Assembly (NCBI GenBank): GCA_029624815.1
Contig: JARSSH010000054.1
Coordinates: forward strand, 1-56,518
Origin: Candidatus Competibacter sp.
GTDB lineage: Bacteria; Pseudomonadota; Gammaproteobacteria; Competibacterales; Competibacteraceae
Reading direction: 5' to 3'
DNA length: 56,518 bases
A program made the translations under genes and the position numbers. Of the stretch, positions 30,593-48,200 are shown piece after piece. The notes below the pieces were generated by a model. That model worked only from the letters and a program-made list of their open reading frames with translations, made no database searches and was not told the DNA's origin. The stretch's first letter is position 1; every line of letters begins with the position of its first letter.

Positions 30593-30967
30593 ATGGCCGT
30601 TTCCAAACAAGAAATGCTGGACACAATCGCCAGCATGACCGTAATGGAAATCGTGGATCTGATTTCCGCGATGGAAGAGAAGTTCGGTGTCACCGCCGCC
30701 GCCGCCGTGGCGGCCGCTCCAGCCGCCGCCGCCGCCGCCGCGCCCGTCGAGGAAAAGACCGAGTTCGATGTGGTCATGTCCAGCTTTGGCGAAAAGAAAG
30801 TCGAAGTGATCAAAGTGGTGCGCGCGCTAACCGGTCTAGGCTTGAAGGAAGCCAAGGATCTGGTGGAAGGCGTCCCCTCCATGATCAAGGAAGGCATTCC
30901 CAAGGCCGAAGCCGAGGATATCAAGAAAAAGCTGGAGGAAGCTGGCGCCAAGGTCGATATCAAGTAG
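30593..30967 (+). CDS. rplL: 50S ribosomal protein L7/L12
   Basis: This 124-residue protein is the dimeric stalk protein that recruits translation factors. It has an N-terminal dimer domain, an Ala-rich hinge (residues about 38-50) and a C-terminal factor-binding domain ([17 protein letters not shown]). An AGGAG site lies upstream of the ATG. Confidence 0.97.
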   Translation: MAVSKQEMLDTIASMTVMEIVDLISAMEEKFGVTAAAAVAAAPAAAAAAAPVEEKTEFDVVMSSFGEKKVEVIKVVRALTGLGLKEAKDLVEGVPSMIKEGIPKAEAEDIKKKLEEAGAKVDIK

Positions 30968-31027
30968 GCGCCGCACTGTTCCCCTTCGGTGGGATCTTGT
31001 TGCGCAACAACATCTGGCTTGGACGGA

Positions 31028-31080
31028 CTCAAACAGGAACGGCCGGCGGCTTCAGGCTGCCGGCCTGTTTCCGTTTTGAG
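31028..31080 (+). promoter_or_regulatory. Long hairpin between rplL and rpoB
   Basis: CTCAAACAGG ... GGCCGGC can pair with GCCGGCC ... CGTTTTGAG to form an imperfect stem of about 20 bp, 60 bp after rplL. In E. coli the same gap carries an attenuator and an RNase III cleavage site that set the L12 to RNA polymerase ratio. A similar role is inferred. Confidence 0.55.
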
Positions 31081-31187
31081 CCTGTCAGGGAAAACCGCCG
31101 TTTCGATTCGCGGGACAGTGAAGCGAAACCGGCAATGGAACCAGGCGGCTCCCGCCCTTGGCTGGTACTCCCGTAAGAGGAATCCCG

Positions 31188-35351
<4,164 letters not shown>

Positions 35352-35406
35352 GGCCGCCGGACCCGCCGCCGGTTATGGCGGCGTCATGCAATCCCGTGGG
35401 TGAGAG

Positions 35407-39660
<4,254 letters not shown>

Positions 39661-39685
39661 ACCCGCAACCACCGGGGCGCCTAAG

Positions 39686-39722
39686 AAAGGCGGGGGACGC
39701 GCGACGAAGCCCGCCTTTTTTC
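39686..39722 (+). terminator. Rho-independent terminator after rpoC
   Basis: AAAGGCGGG (39686-39694) pairs with CCCGCCTTT, followed by a T-run (TTTTTTC). It lies about 25 bp after the rpoC stop and ends the rplKAJL-rpoBC transcript. Confidence 0.92.
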
Positions 39723-39788
39723 TTGCGATCCATTCCTGGCCCATCCGCCGCCTCCGCGCATTCCCCTCGATTCCGGTCCGCAAACCTC

Positions 39789-40673
39789 ATGAGCGCCCTG
39801 CTGGAAACCTGCAACCTGATCAAACGCTTTCGCGGAGTCAATGCGGTGAACGGCATCGACCTCGCCATTCCGGCCGGCGGATGCTTCGGCCTGCTCGGCC
39901 CCAACGGCGCGGGCAAAACCACCACGGTCGAAATGCTGGAGGGCATTCAGCAACCGACCGCTGGCCACATCCGCTATCGCGGCGAGGCTTTGGGACCGCG
40001 CTTCCGCCAGGAAGTCGGCATCATGTTCCAATCCACGGCGCTGCAAGACTTCATCACCGGCCGCGAAAGCCTGCGGATGTTCGGCAGCTTCTATGCCCGG
40101 ACCCTGCCGCTCGGCGAATTGATCCAAGCCTGCGCGCTGGGGGAATTTCTCGACCGCGATACCCGCAAGCTGTCCGGTGGCCAGCGCCAGCGGCTGCTGC
40201 TGGCCATTGCCCTGGTCAACGACCCGGAACTGATTTTCCTGGACGAACCCACGACCGGCCTCGACCCGCAGGCCCGCCGCAATTTCTGGGAGCTGATCCA
40301 CCGCATCAAGGCGCGTGGCAAGACCATTCTGCTCACCACGCATTACATGGAGGAGGCCTACCATCTGTGCGACGAGATCGCCATCATGGACCATGGCCGG
40401 ATCATTGCCCAAGGCACGCCGCGCGAACTGCTGGAAGCCCACTTCGACGACGTGGTGCTGCAATTGCCGGCGATGGACTTTCCCGATCCCCCTCCCTCGC
40501 TGTCGCACACCGTGGTGCGGGGCCGAAATTCGGTGGAGATCCTGACCCGCGACGTCACCGCCGCCATCCGGGAATTGCTGGCTCACGGCATCCCGCTGGG
40601 GCGATTGCAGATCCGGCCGCGCACCCTGGAGGATCTGTTCCTGGAACTGACTGGCCGAGAGTTGCGGACGTGA
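39789..40673 (+). CDS. ABC transporter ATP-binding protein (ABC-2 exporter, CcmA/NodI type)
   Basis: This 294-residue ATPase has Walker A GPNGAGKTT (about 36-44), signature LSGGQRQR, Walker B LIFLDEPTTGLDP and the switch His in LLTTHYMEEA. The extra C-terminal domain (about 215-294) is typical of NodI/DrrA-type ATPases. It pairs with the overlapping permease gene (GTGA overlap). The substrate is unknown; drugs, polysaccharide or lipid-linked compounds are usual in the family. I chose the ATG at 39789 because upstream codons lie in the rpoC terminator region. Confidence 0.92.
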   Translation: MSALLETCNLIKRFRGVNAVNGIDLAIPAGGCFGLLGPNGAGKTTTVEMLEGIQQPTAGHIRYRGEALGPRFRQEVGIMFQSTALQDFITGRESLRMFGSFYARTLPLGELIQACALGEFLDRDTRKLSGGQRQRLLLAIALVNDPELIFLDEPTTGLDPQARRNFWELIHRIKARGKTILLTTHYMEEAYHLCDEIAIMDHGRIIAQGTPRELLEAHFDDVVLQLPAMDFPDPPPSLSHTVVRGRNSVEILTRDVTAAIRELLAHGIPLGRLQIRPRTLEDLFLELTGRELRT

Positions 40674-41677
40674 GCTTCAAACGCTTTTGGGCGGTGTTCG
40701 TGTACCGCAACTGGGAATTCCTGCGCGACCGCTCTTCGCTGACCTGGAACCTGCTGTTCCCCATTTCCCTGATCGCCGGTTTTACCTTCGCCTTTTCCGG
40801 ACCGGGACTGGATCTGTACAAAGTGGGCCTGCTCAACGATACCGGCGACCGCAACGGCAGCGAATTTTTCCAGACCCGCTTCGTCCGCTTCATCCCCATC
40901 ACCGATTTGAGCGCCGCGCTAACCAAGGTCGAACGCCACCAGATCGACATGCTGTTCGATCCCGCCGGACAACGCTACTGGATCAACGAGGAATCGCCGA
41001 AAGGCTACGTATTGGAACGGATGCTACGGGGCGCCGACGCCCCACCGACCTTCAGCAAACAAACCGTGAGCGGTCGCGCCATCCGCTATGTGGATTGGGT
41101 GCTGCCCGGCGTGCTGGCGATGAACACGATGTTCAGTTGCCTGTTCGGGGTCGGTTACGTGATCGTGCGTTACCGCAAGAACGGGATGCTTAAACGTCTC
41201 AGGGCCACTCCGCTGCGGCCGCTGGAATTTCTCTCCGCTCAAATCGCCTCGCGGTTGCTGCTGGTCGTGGTCTCGACCGTGCTGGTGTTCGTCGGCACCG
41301 ATCTGTTTGTCGGTTTCGCCATGTTCGGCTCCTATCTCGCTCTGTTCGTGGTGTTCACGCTTGGCGCGGTCAGCCTGCTCAGCCTCGGCTTGCTGGTCGC
41401 CGCCCGCGCCACCAGCGAGGAATTGGCGGCGGGACTGCTGAACGCGCTGAGTTGGCCCATGACCTTTCTGTCGGGAGTCTGGTTTTCGCTGGAGGGCGTG
41501 CATCCCTTCCTGCAACAGTGCGCCCAACTGGCGCCGCTGACGCATATCATCGATGCCTCGCGGGCGATCATGATCGATGGCGCCGGTCTGGCGGATGTCT
41601 CCGGGCACCTGCTGGTGCTGTCCGCGATGAGCCTGGGTTTCATGCTCATCGGCGCCTGGATGTTTCGATGGGAGTAA
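40670..41677 (+). CDS. ABC-2 type permease
   Basis: This 335-residue membrane protein has an N-terminal helix, an extracellular domain of about 130 residues and six further helices in the C-terminal half (ABC2_membrane family, with FLSGVWFSLEGVHPF before the last pair). The start is GTG at 40670, overlapping the ATPase stop. The end overlaps the next gene by 10 bp, so the three genes form one operon. Confidence 0.9.
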   Translation: MSFKRFWAVFVYRNWEFLRDRSSLTWNLLFPISLIAGFTFAFSGPGLDLYKVGLLNDTGDRNGSEFFQTRFVRFIPITDLSAALTKVERHQIDMLFDPAGQRYWINEESPKGYVLERMLRGADAPPTFSKQTVSGRAIRYVDWVLPGVLAMNTMFSCLFGVGYVIVRYRKNGMLKRLRATPLRPLEFLSAQIASRLLLVVVSTVLVFVGTDLFVGFAMFGSYLALFVVFTLGAVSLLSLGLLVAARATSEELAAGLLNALSWPMTFLSGVWFSLEGVHPFLQQCAQLAPLTHIIDASRAIMIDGAGLADVSGHLLVLSAMSLGFMLIGAWMFRWE

Positions 41678-42744
41678 GCGATCCGCTGGCCGCTCGACTG
41701 CGCGGCTTGTTGGTGGGCGCGGCGGTGGGTGACGCACTGGGCCTGCCCGCCGAAGGTCTCTCGCGCCAGCGCATCCGCCGGCTGTTCGGAACATGCTGGC
41801 GACAGCGGCTGCTGTTCGGATACGGCATGGTCAGCGACGACACCGAGCACACCGTGTTCGTCGCCCAGAGCCTGCTGCGTCACCCCGCCGCGCCCGAACG
41901 CTTCGCCCGCCGGCTGGGCTGGTGTCTGCGCGGCTGGCTGCTGTCCCTGCCGGCTGGGATCGGTTTCGCCACCGCGCGCGCCATCGGCAAGCTCTGGCTG
42001 GGGTTTCCGCCGAATCGCAGCGGCGTGTACTCCGCCGGCAACGGCCCGGCGATGCGGGTCGCCGTCATCGGTGCCTGCTTCGCCACCGATGCCAACCGCC
42101 GCGCCGCTTATATCGCCGCCTCGACCCGCCTGACCCATACCGACCCCAAAGCCTTGACCGGCGCGACCGCCATCGCCGAATTGGCGGCCTGGATCGTGCG
42201 GGAGCGATTGACCGAACGGCCGGCGCTGGAAGCGTTCGTCGCTTTGCTCCGCTCCTGCGGTCCGGAGGATCGGGAATGGCTGGCCGCCGTGGACGCCATG
42301 GCCCAAGCGGCAAGAGACGACGTCGCCGTCCCGGATCTGGCGGACCGGTTGGGACTGGCGCGGGGCGTCACCGGCTACATCCATCATACCGTGCCGGTAA
42401 CGGCCTATGCCTGGTTCCGACATTGCGGCGATTTCCGACGAACACTGACGGCGGTGCTGGACTGCGGCGGTGATACCGATACTACCGGGGCGATTGTCGG
42501 GGCGCTGGCCGGCGCGATGACGGGAACCGCCGGCATTCCGGCCGAATGGCGATCCCGCACCGCCGACTGGCCCCGCTCCCTGTCGCTGTTGGAAGCCATT
42601 GCCGATCGGCTGTCGGCGGTCATCGCAACCGGTCGGCCCGCCGACCCAGTGCGCTATTTCTGGCCGGCCATCCCGTTGCGCAATTTGGTTTTTCTGCTGA
42701 TCGTGCTGGCGCACGGCTTCCGGCGCCTGCTGCCGCCGTATTAA
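41668..42744 (+). CDS. ADP-ribosylglycohydrolase-family protein with hydrophobic C-terminal tail
   Basis: This 358-residue DraG/ARH-like protein belongs to a family that removes ADP-ribose from proteins or nucleic acids using two metal ions. The motifs are GAAVGDALGLPAEG (about 15-28), S56-D57-D58-T59, H157-T158-D159 and G268-D269-T270-D271-T. These supply the usual metal-ligand acidic residues. A hydrophobic segment at about 335-348 (LRNLVFLLIVLAHGF) before a basic end suggests a membrane anchor or peripheral attachment, unusual for the family. It overlaps the ABC permease gene, so it is co-expressed with an exporter. The substrate is unknown. Confidence 0.85.
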   Translation: MGVSDPLAARLRGLLVGAAVGDALGLPAEGLSRQRIRRLFGTCWRQRLLFGYGMVSDDTEHTVFVAQSLLRHPAAPERFARRLGWCLRGWLLSLPAGIGFATARAIGKLWLGFPPNRSGVYSAGNGPAMRVAVIGACFATDANRRAAYIAASTRLTHTDPKALTGATAIAELAAWIVRERLTERPALEAFVALLRSCGPEDREWLAAVDAMAQAARDDVAVPDLADRLGLARGVTGYIHHTVPVTAYAWFRHCGDFRRTLTAVLDCGGDTDTTGAIVGALAGAMTGTAGIPAEWRSRTADWPRSLSLLEAIADRLSAVIATGRPADPVRYFWPAIPLRNLVFLLIVLAHGFRRLLPPY

Positions 42745-42822
42745 TCGATCGCACCGTTGTACTTTCGGCAAAACCGATCACACTTGCCGCCATCGTTTCC
42801 CCAGCCGCAACGCGAGAACTCC

Positions 42823-43308
42823 ATGTCGAACAACCTCTCACCCCCGCCGAATCTGCTCGCCGCGACCCGCCAACTGAACCTGAGTTGGGCGCTGGGCTGG
42901 ATCCTGATCGTCAGTTTCACCGCGCTGAGTTACCTCGTCGGCCCGATCGTGATTCTTCCACCCGTGCAAGGCATCCCGGCGGGGACCATAACCTTGTTGT
43001 TGCTGGTGCTGTCCGGCATCGAAATCGGCGCGCTGTCCTTCGTGCGCGGCAAAATCTTGAACGGCAACAACGCGCGGCTTTTGCGCGGCCAGGCCCCTCC
43101 TACCCCGGTTGCGCGCTATATCAGCGCCAGTTTTATCACTTCGGCCCTGACCGGCGGCATTGCCATCCATGGTCTGGTGGCGTACCTGATCGACCGTTTC
43201 GTCTGGGCGCCCGCCGTCTTCGCCGTACTGGCCTGCCTGCCGCTACTGTACTTTCGTCCGGATACCGGGGAGTTGCGTCGCCTGCTGGCCAAGCCGCCGA
43301 CGGGATAA
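42823..43308 (+). CDS. Hypothetical four-helix membrane protein
   Basis: This 161-residue protein has four hydrophobic helices (about 24-42, 50-70, 102-122 and 126-145) and a basic C-terminal end. No family is recognised. The ATG at 42823 is chosen because the longer frame runs into the end of the previous gene. The ribosome-binding site is weak (GAGAAC). It may be the last gene of the ABC/ADP-ribosylglycohydrolase operon. Confidence 0.7.
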   Translation: MSNNLSPPPNLLAATRQLNLSWALGWILIVSFTALSYLVGPIVILPPVQGIPAGTITLLLLVLSGIEIGALSFVRGKILNGNNARLLRGQAPPTPVARYISASFITSALTGGIAIHGLVAYLIDRFVWAPAVFAVLACLPLLYFRPDTGELRRLLAKPPTG

Positions 43309-43371
43309 CGCAGCCCTTTCATTCATCGAAACGGACTCGATTCCACCCCTGCGACTGTGGTTACTCTCGCC

Positions 43372-43377
43372 TATAAT
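43372..43377 (+). promoter_or_regulatory. Possible -10 element upstream of phaC
   Basis: A perfect TATAAT lies 35 bp before the phaC ATG. The -35 position (CTGCGA at 43349-43354, 17-bp spacing) is poor, so the promoter would be weak or activator-dependent. Confidence 0.4.
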
Positions 43378-43411
43378 CTTAGGATTACCATGGCTAAAGT
43401 GAGGTATCCCC

Positions 43412-45217
43412 ATGACCACGCCCACCGCGTCACCCTCTCCCGACAGTAAGAAACCCGACTTCAACAAACTGGCCCGGAATTTTTCCAAGATCATTGAACA
43501 GAGCCAGCGCGTGCTACAGGAATTCCTCAAGCGCCAGGACAGCGGCGACCAGCTACCGATCATGGACCCCGCCATCGTCGGCAAGTCCTTTCAGGAACTG
43601 TTCGACAAGCTGCTGAAAAACCCGGACCGGTTGATCGAGGCCCAAGTCAACTTCTGGAAAAACTACCTCGACCTGTGGCAAACGGCCTCCCAGCGGATGC
43701 AGGGCAAGGAAAGCAGGCCGCTCATCGAGCCGCCGCCCGGCGACAAGCGTTTCAAGGACGGGCAGTGGGCGGAAAACGCAGTGTTCGATTTCATCAAGCA
43801 GTCCTATCTGCTGGCCGCCGACAGCCTGCAAGGGCTGGTTCGCAAGGTCGATGGGCTGGACGACAAGACCGCCCGCAAGGTCCAGTTCTACACCCGTCAG
43901 TTCGTGGACGCCATGGCGCCCACCAATTTCCTGCTGACCAATCCGACCGTGCTCCAGACCACGCTCGATTCCGGTGGGGATAATCTGGTCAAGGGACTCC
44001 AAAACCTGCTGGCGGATGTGGAGCGCGGCCACGGCCAGTTGCAGATCAAGATGACCGACCTCAAGTCCTTCAAGCCGGGCGAGAACATCGCGGTCACACC
44101 GGGCAAGGTTGTCTTTCAGAACGAGTTGATGCAACTGATTCAATACAACCCCAGCACCCCGACCGTTCACCAGCGGCCATTTCTGTTCGTCTCGCCCTGG
44201 ATCAACAAGTTTTACATCATGGACATGCGGCCCAAGAATTCGATGGTCAAGTGGATGGTGGACCAGGGCTTCACGGTGTTCATGACCTCGTGGGTCAATC
44301 CGGACGAACGGCTGGCGCACAAGAAATTCGAGGATTACATGCTGTCCATCGCGGAAGGGATGGACGCCATCGAGCAGGCCACCGGCGAGCGGGAACTCAA
44401 CGCCGCCGGCTACTGTCTGGGCGGCACCATCCTGCTCGCTACCCTGGCCTATCTCGCCGCCAAAAAGGACCGGCGGGTGAAAAGCGCCATCTGCTTCGCC
44501 TGCATGACCGATTTCAGCGAGCCCGGCGAGCTGGAGGTGTTCATCGACGAGGAATTGATCACTCTGCTGGAGAAGCAGATGGGCGAGCGGGGCTATCTGG
44601 ATGGCAGCCAGATGGCTGGGGTATTCAGCATGTTGCGGGCCAACGATTTGATTTGGTACTTTGTGGTCAACAACTACTTGCTAGGCAAAGATCCCTATCC
44701 TTTTGATCTGTTGTACTGGAATTCCGATTCCACCCGGATGCCCCGGGACATGCACAGCTTCTACGTGCGCAACATGTACCAGAAGAACCTGCTGCGCGAG
44801 CCGGGCGGCATCACCCTGGCGGGCGTGCCCATCGACCTGCGCAAGATCGAGACGCCGGTTTGTTTCCTGTCGGCCTTCGAGGACCACATCGCGCCGTGGA
44901 CCTCGACCTACGCTGGCACCCAACTGGTCGGCGGCCCGGTGAAATTCGTGCTGAGCGGGTCCGGCCACATCGCCGGAGTCATCAATCCAGCCTCGTCGGA
45001 CAAGTACGGCTTCTGGCTCAATCCCAACACCCCGCCGAATCCCGACGACTGGTTCAAGGAGGCGGTCAAGCAGGAAGGGTCCTGGTGGCCGGACTGGCTG
45101 ACCTGGCTGCAACCGCACGCCGGTCCGCAAGTACCGGCCCGCACGCCGGGCGACGGCCAGCTCAAGCCGATCGAGGACGCGCCGGGTTCCTATGTCAAGA
45201 TGCGCTACGATCGGTAA
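43412..45217 (+). CDS. phaC: Class I polyhydroxyalkanoate synthase
   Basis: This 601-residue PHA synthase polymerises (R)-3-hydroxyacyl-CoA into storage polyester. The alpha/beta-hydrolase core shows the lipase-like box G-Y-C335-L-G-G with the catalytic Cys. The charge-relay Asp is D491 (FEDHIAPW) and the His is H519 (GSGHIAG). The N-terminal domain with a Lys/Asp-rich start fits class I enzymes, which act without PhaE or PhaR. GAGG precedes the ATG. No phaA, phaB or phasin gene is adjacent. The 3' end overlaps the convergent dnaE by 23 bp. Confidence 0.95.
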   Translation: MTTPTASPSPDSKKPDFNKLARNFSKIIEQSQRVLQEFLKRQDSGDQLPIMDPAIVGKSFQELFDKLLKNPDRLIEAQVNFWKNYLDLWQTASQRMQGKESRPLIEPPPGDKRFKDGQWAENAVFDFIKQSYLLAADSLQGLVRKVDGLDDKTARKVQFYTRQFVDAMAPTNFLLTNPTVLQTTLDSGGDNLVKGLQNLLADVERGHGQLQIKMTDLKSFKPGENIAVTPGKVVFQNELMQLIQYNPSTPTVHQRPFLFVSPWINKFYIMDMRPKNSMVKWMVDQGFTVFMTSWVNPDERLAHKKFEDYMLSIAEGMDAIEQATGERELNAAGYCLGGTILLATLAYLAAKKDRRVKSAICFACMTDFSEPGELEVFIDEELITLLEKQMGERGYLDGSQMAGVFSMLRANDLIWYFVVNNYLLGKDPYPFDLLYWNSDSTRMPRDMHSFYVRNMYQKNLLREPGGITLAGVPIDLRKIETPVCFLSAFEDHIAPWTSTYAGTQLVGGPVKFVLSGSGHIAGVINPASSDKYGFWLNPNTPPNPDDWFKEAVKQEGSWWPDWLTWLQPHAGPQVPARTPGDGQLKPIEDAPGSYVKMRYDR

Positions 45218-48200
45218 GCGGCTGCGGGTCGTACAACAACCGCACCGCCTCCGCGCCGGCCAGCTCCCGCAGCCGGCGCAACAACGTCTCGCACGGCTTG
45301 ACCCGCCAGTTCGAAGCAAACGCCAGTTCTACCCGCGCGCTGGAGCCGAGGTACTCCACCCATACCGCGCAGCGGCCGTCGGCGCGATGCTCGGCCAGCG
45401 CGCCGGCCAGCTCCCGCAGCACGCCCGCCGCGCACTGTGCCGCGTCCAGCCGCAACCACAGCCGTCGAGCCCGTTCGGCGCGCGCCTCGTCCAGATCCGA
45501 TACCCGCTCGACGTTCAGGCGCGTGGTCTGGTTGAACTCGTCCCAACCCAAACTCCCCTGCACCAGCAGAACGGCATCCTCGACGATCAACGAGCGATGT
45601 TGTTCGTACACTTCGGGAAAGATGCGGACTTCCATCCGCCCGCCGCCGTCGTCCAGAGTGACGAAGGCGATCCGTCCGCCCCGGTTGGCGTTGCGGGTTC
45701 GCAGGCTGACCACCAGCCCGGCGACGATCAGCGGGCGGTCGCTGCCCCGGCGCGAGCTTCCCCCCTTCTCGTTCAAATCGCGCAACCGAGTCGCGCCCAG
45801 CGCGGCCAGTTCTGGCTCCAGCCGATTCATCGGGTGACCGGTCAGATAGAGGCCCAGCGTTTCCTTCTCGCCGCGCAACCGCTCTTCCTCATCCCATTCG
45901 CGCTGGACATTCCCGGTCCGGCGCCCCGCGGGCGGCGTTGCCGTTCCCGGTTGCACCGCCGGGTTGTCCAACCTCTCGGCGGTGGATCGAAGCCGCGCCG
46001 GCGTTTCCTCGGCAGCCAACCCGAACATATCGTTCTGACCGGCGGCATCGTTGCGGGAATGCTGTTCGGCCAGTTGCAGCGCCTCTGGCAACTGCATCAT
46101 CAGCGTCGCCCGGTTGGCGCCGAGTTCGTCGAAAGTTCCGGAACGGACCAGCGCTTCCAGCACCCGACGATTGAGCTTGCGCAAATCCACCCGCTGGCAC
46201 AGGTCGAACAAATCGTGGAACGGCCCTCCGCGCGCCCGCTCGCGCCACAGCGCCTCGATGGCGCCCTCGCCGGCCCCCTTGATCGCGCCCAGACCGTACA
46301 GAATCTCGCCGCTGGCGCCGACCGTGAAGCGGTACTCGGACGCATTGATGGCCGGCGGCACCAACTTGAGGCCCATGCGGCGGCATTCCTCGATGAACAC
46401 CACCACCTTGTCGGTTTTGTCCATGTCCGAGGACAGCACCGCCGCCATGAACGCCGCCGGATGGTGCGCCTTCAGCCAGGCGGTCTGATAGGACACCAGC
46501 GCATAGGCGGCGGAATGGGAATTGTGTACGACGAGACCATTGGCAACGAAGTTATGGTCTTCTTCCACAGTCAAATCGTAGGTATCCGCGATTCCCCTGG
46601 ATTCGATGGAGACCACACGGTCCCAGAACAGATCGGAATCGGCGAGATCGCCCAAGCGCCGCGAACCCAGAAATCGCGCCAGACGGGCAATGGTGTTTCG
46701 TCGGAAGCCACGCTTGGCGGGCGAACCCAGCCCCTGAAATTCCTTCATGCATACACCAGAACCTTGTTCCAGTGCTTTCCAGGTCAGGCCGAGCCGAGTG
46801 CGTTCGGCGGCCACCCAAGCGCGGACTTCGGCCGGCACGGTGTCCTTACTGGTCATGCCGGTTCGGACGGAAGCCAAGCGCCGGCGCAAGATTGCAAGCT
46901 GGGATTCCCGCCCCACGATATGGGGCGCGATACGCTCGACAAAGGTTTCCAGCATCGATTCCCCAAGCAGCCATACGGCAAATCCCGGACGCAAGCCACC
47001 CCGATACTTGAATTGTTTGGATTCGATCCGGCTGACGATCCCAAGGCGCAACAACAGACTTTGCACCCCGTCGGCCAATGGGCGCGAGGATGTGGCATAG
47101 AAAGGGGGCATGGCCCGCGCTTCGCTGGCGATATAGCCATCTCCCGCCCACAAACGCCCCAGGAACAGGGTAAGATCGGCATCGCACAATTGGAACACGG
47201 CGGGTGGGATATGCTTTTCCGTGGCCTTGCGGCCGAGCAGGTCCAGTTCCCGCGCCCACAAAAACGCGCCGCTACGGCTGGGGATGGCTTCCGGCTCCAC
47301 AGCCAGCGCCAATGCGCCACACATCGCGGGACGGGCATTCCAAGGCGTTTGCCCCGTATGGAAACGTCGGTCGCGACCCGTGCTGACACAGACTTCCAGA
47401 CGACCATTGGAACGGGAATAAACCCGCGCCACCGAGTCTGGAAATTCCGTCGCGGCGGTGGCGAAGTCCTCGACCAGCATCGATTCGTTACCGTAAAAAT
47501 ACAGGCAGGTCGGATGACACGTATTACCTTCCGACAACAAACCCGCCAAGGCGATCAGCTCGTGCCGGGGCCAAGATCGTTTCGCGGTGGTTTTGAGTTT
47601 CCGGGGAGCGGCAATACGGTCACCGATCCGCAGGTTTTCCAGCGGGGTCCAGCCCTCCAGCGTCCGGAACGGATGGTTGGCTGTCGCGGTGATTCGTTTG
47701 CCCAGAGCGGTAGTGAGCTCGAATACCGATTTTCGGCCATTCCATACCACGTCGGATACCCGCCTGATTTGCAACTTACCGGCGTCATCGAGCGCGTGAA
47801 CGAAGAATTCGCGTGGATTTCCGAAAAGCGCCGCAACCCTGGTTTCTTCCCCCGTATGGGCGTCCATGACAACAGTATCGCCGTGAACGCATTTATTAAA
47901 ACCGTAACCCGCGAATTTATCGATTAAATCAAATATATAGGAAGCCGTTTCCGGCTCGACCGCACGCTCCGTCGCGCCTTTCACGAAGCCCGCCCGCTCC
48001 TTGGCCATTTTCTCGGCGTCCTTTTTGCCCATGGCTCGCCTCAGTAAATCCGCCCCGCCCAGGCTATAACCGGCCAGCACTTGGGCGATTTGCATCACCT
48101 GTTCCTGATAGAGGATGACGCCGTAGGTGGGTTGCAGAATCGATGCCAGGGTCGGATGGGGATATTCGATGCGGGCGCGGCCGTGCTTGCGGTCGATGAA

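Noticed and set aside
45192-47927. 911-residue plus-strand open frame across dnaE
   Set aside because: It is antisense to dnaE and its intein. The minus frame carries the polymerase and splicing motifs.
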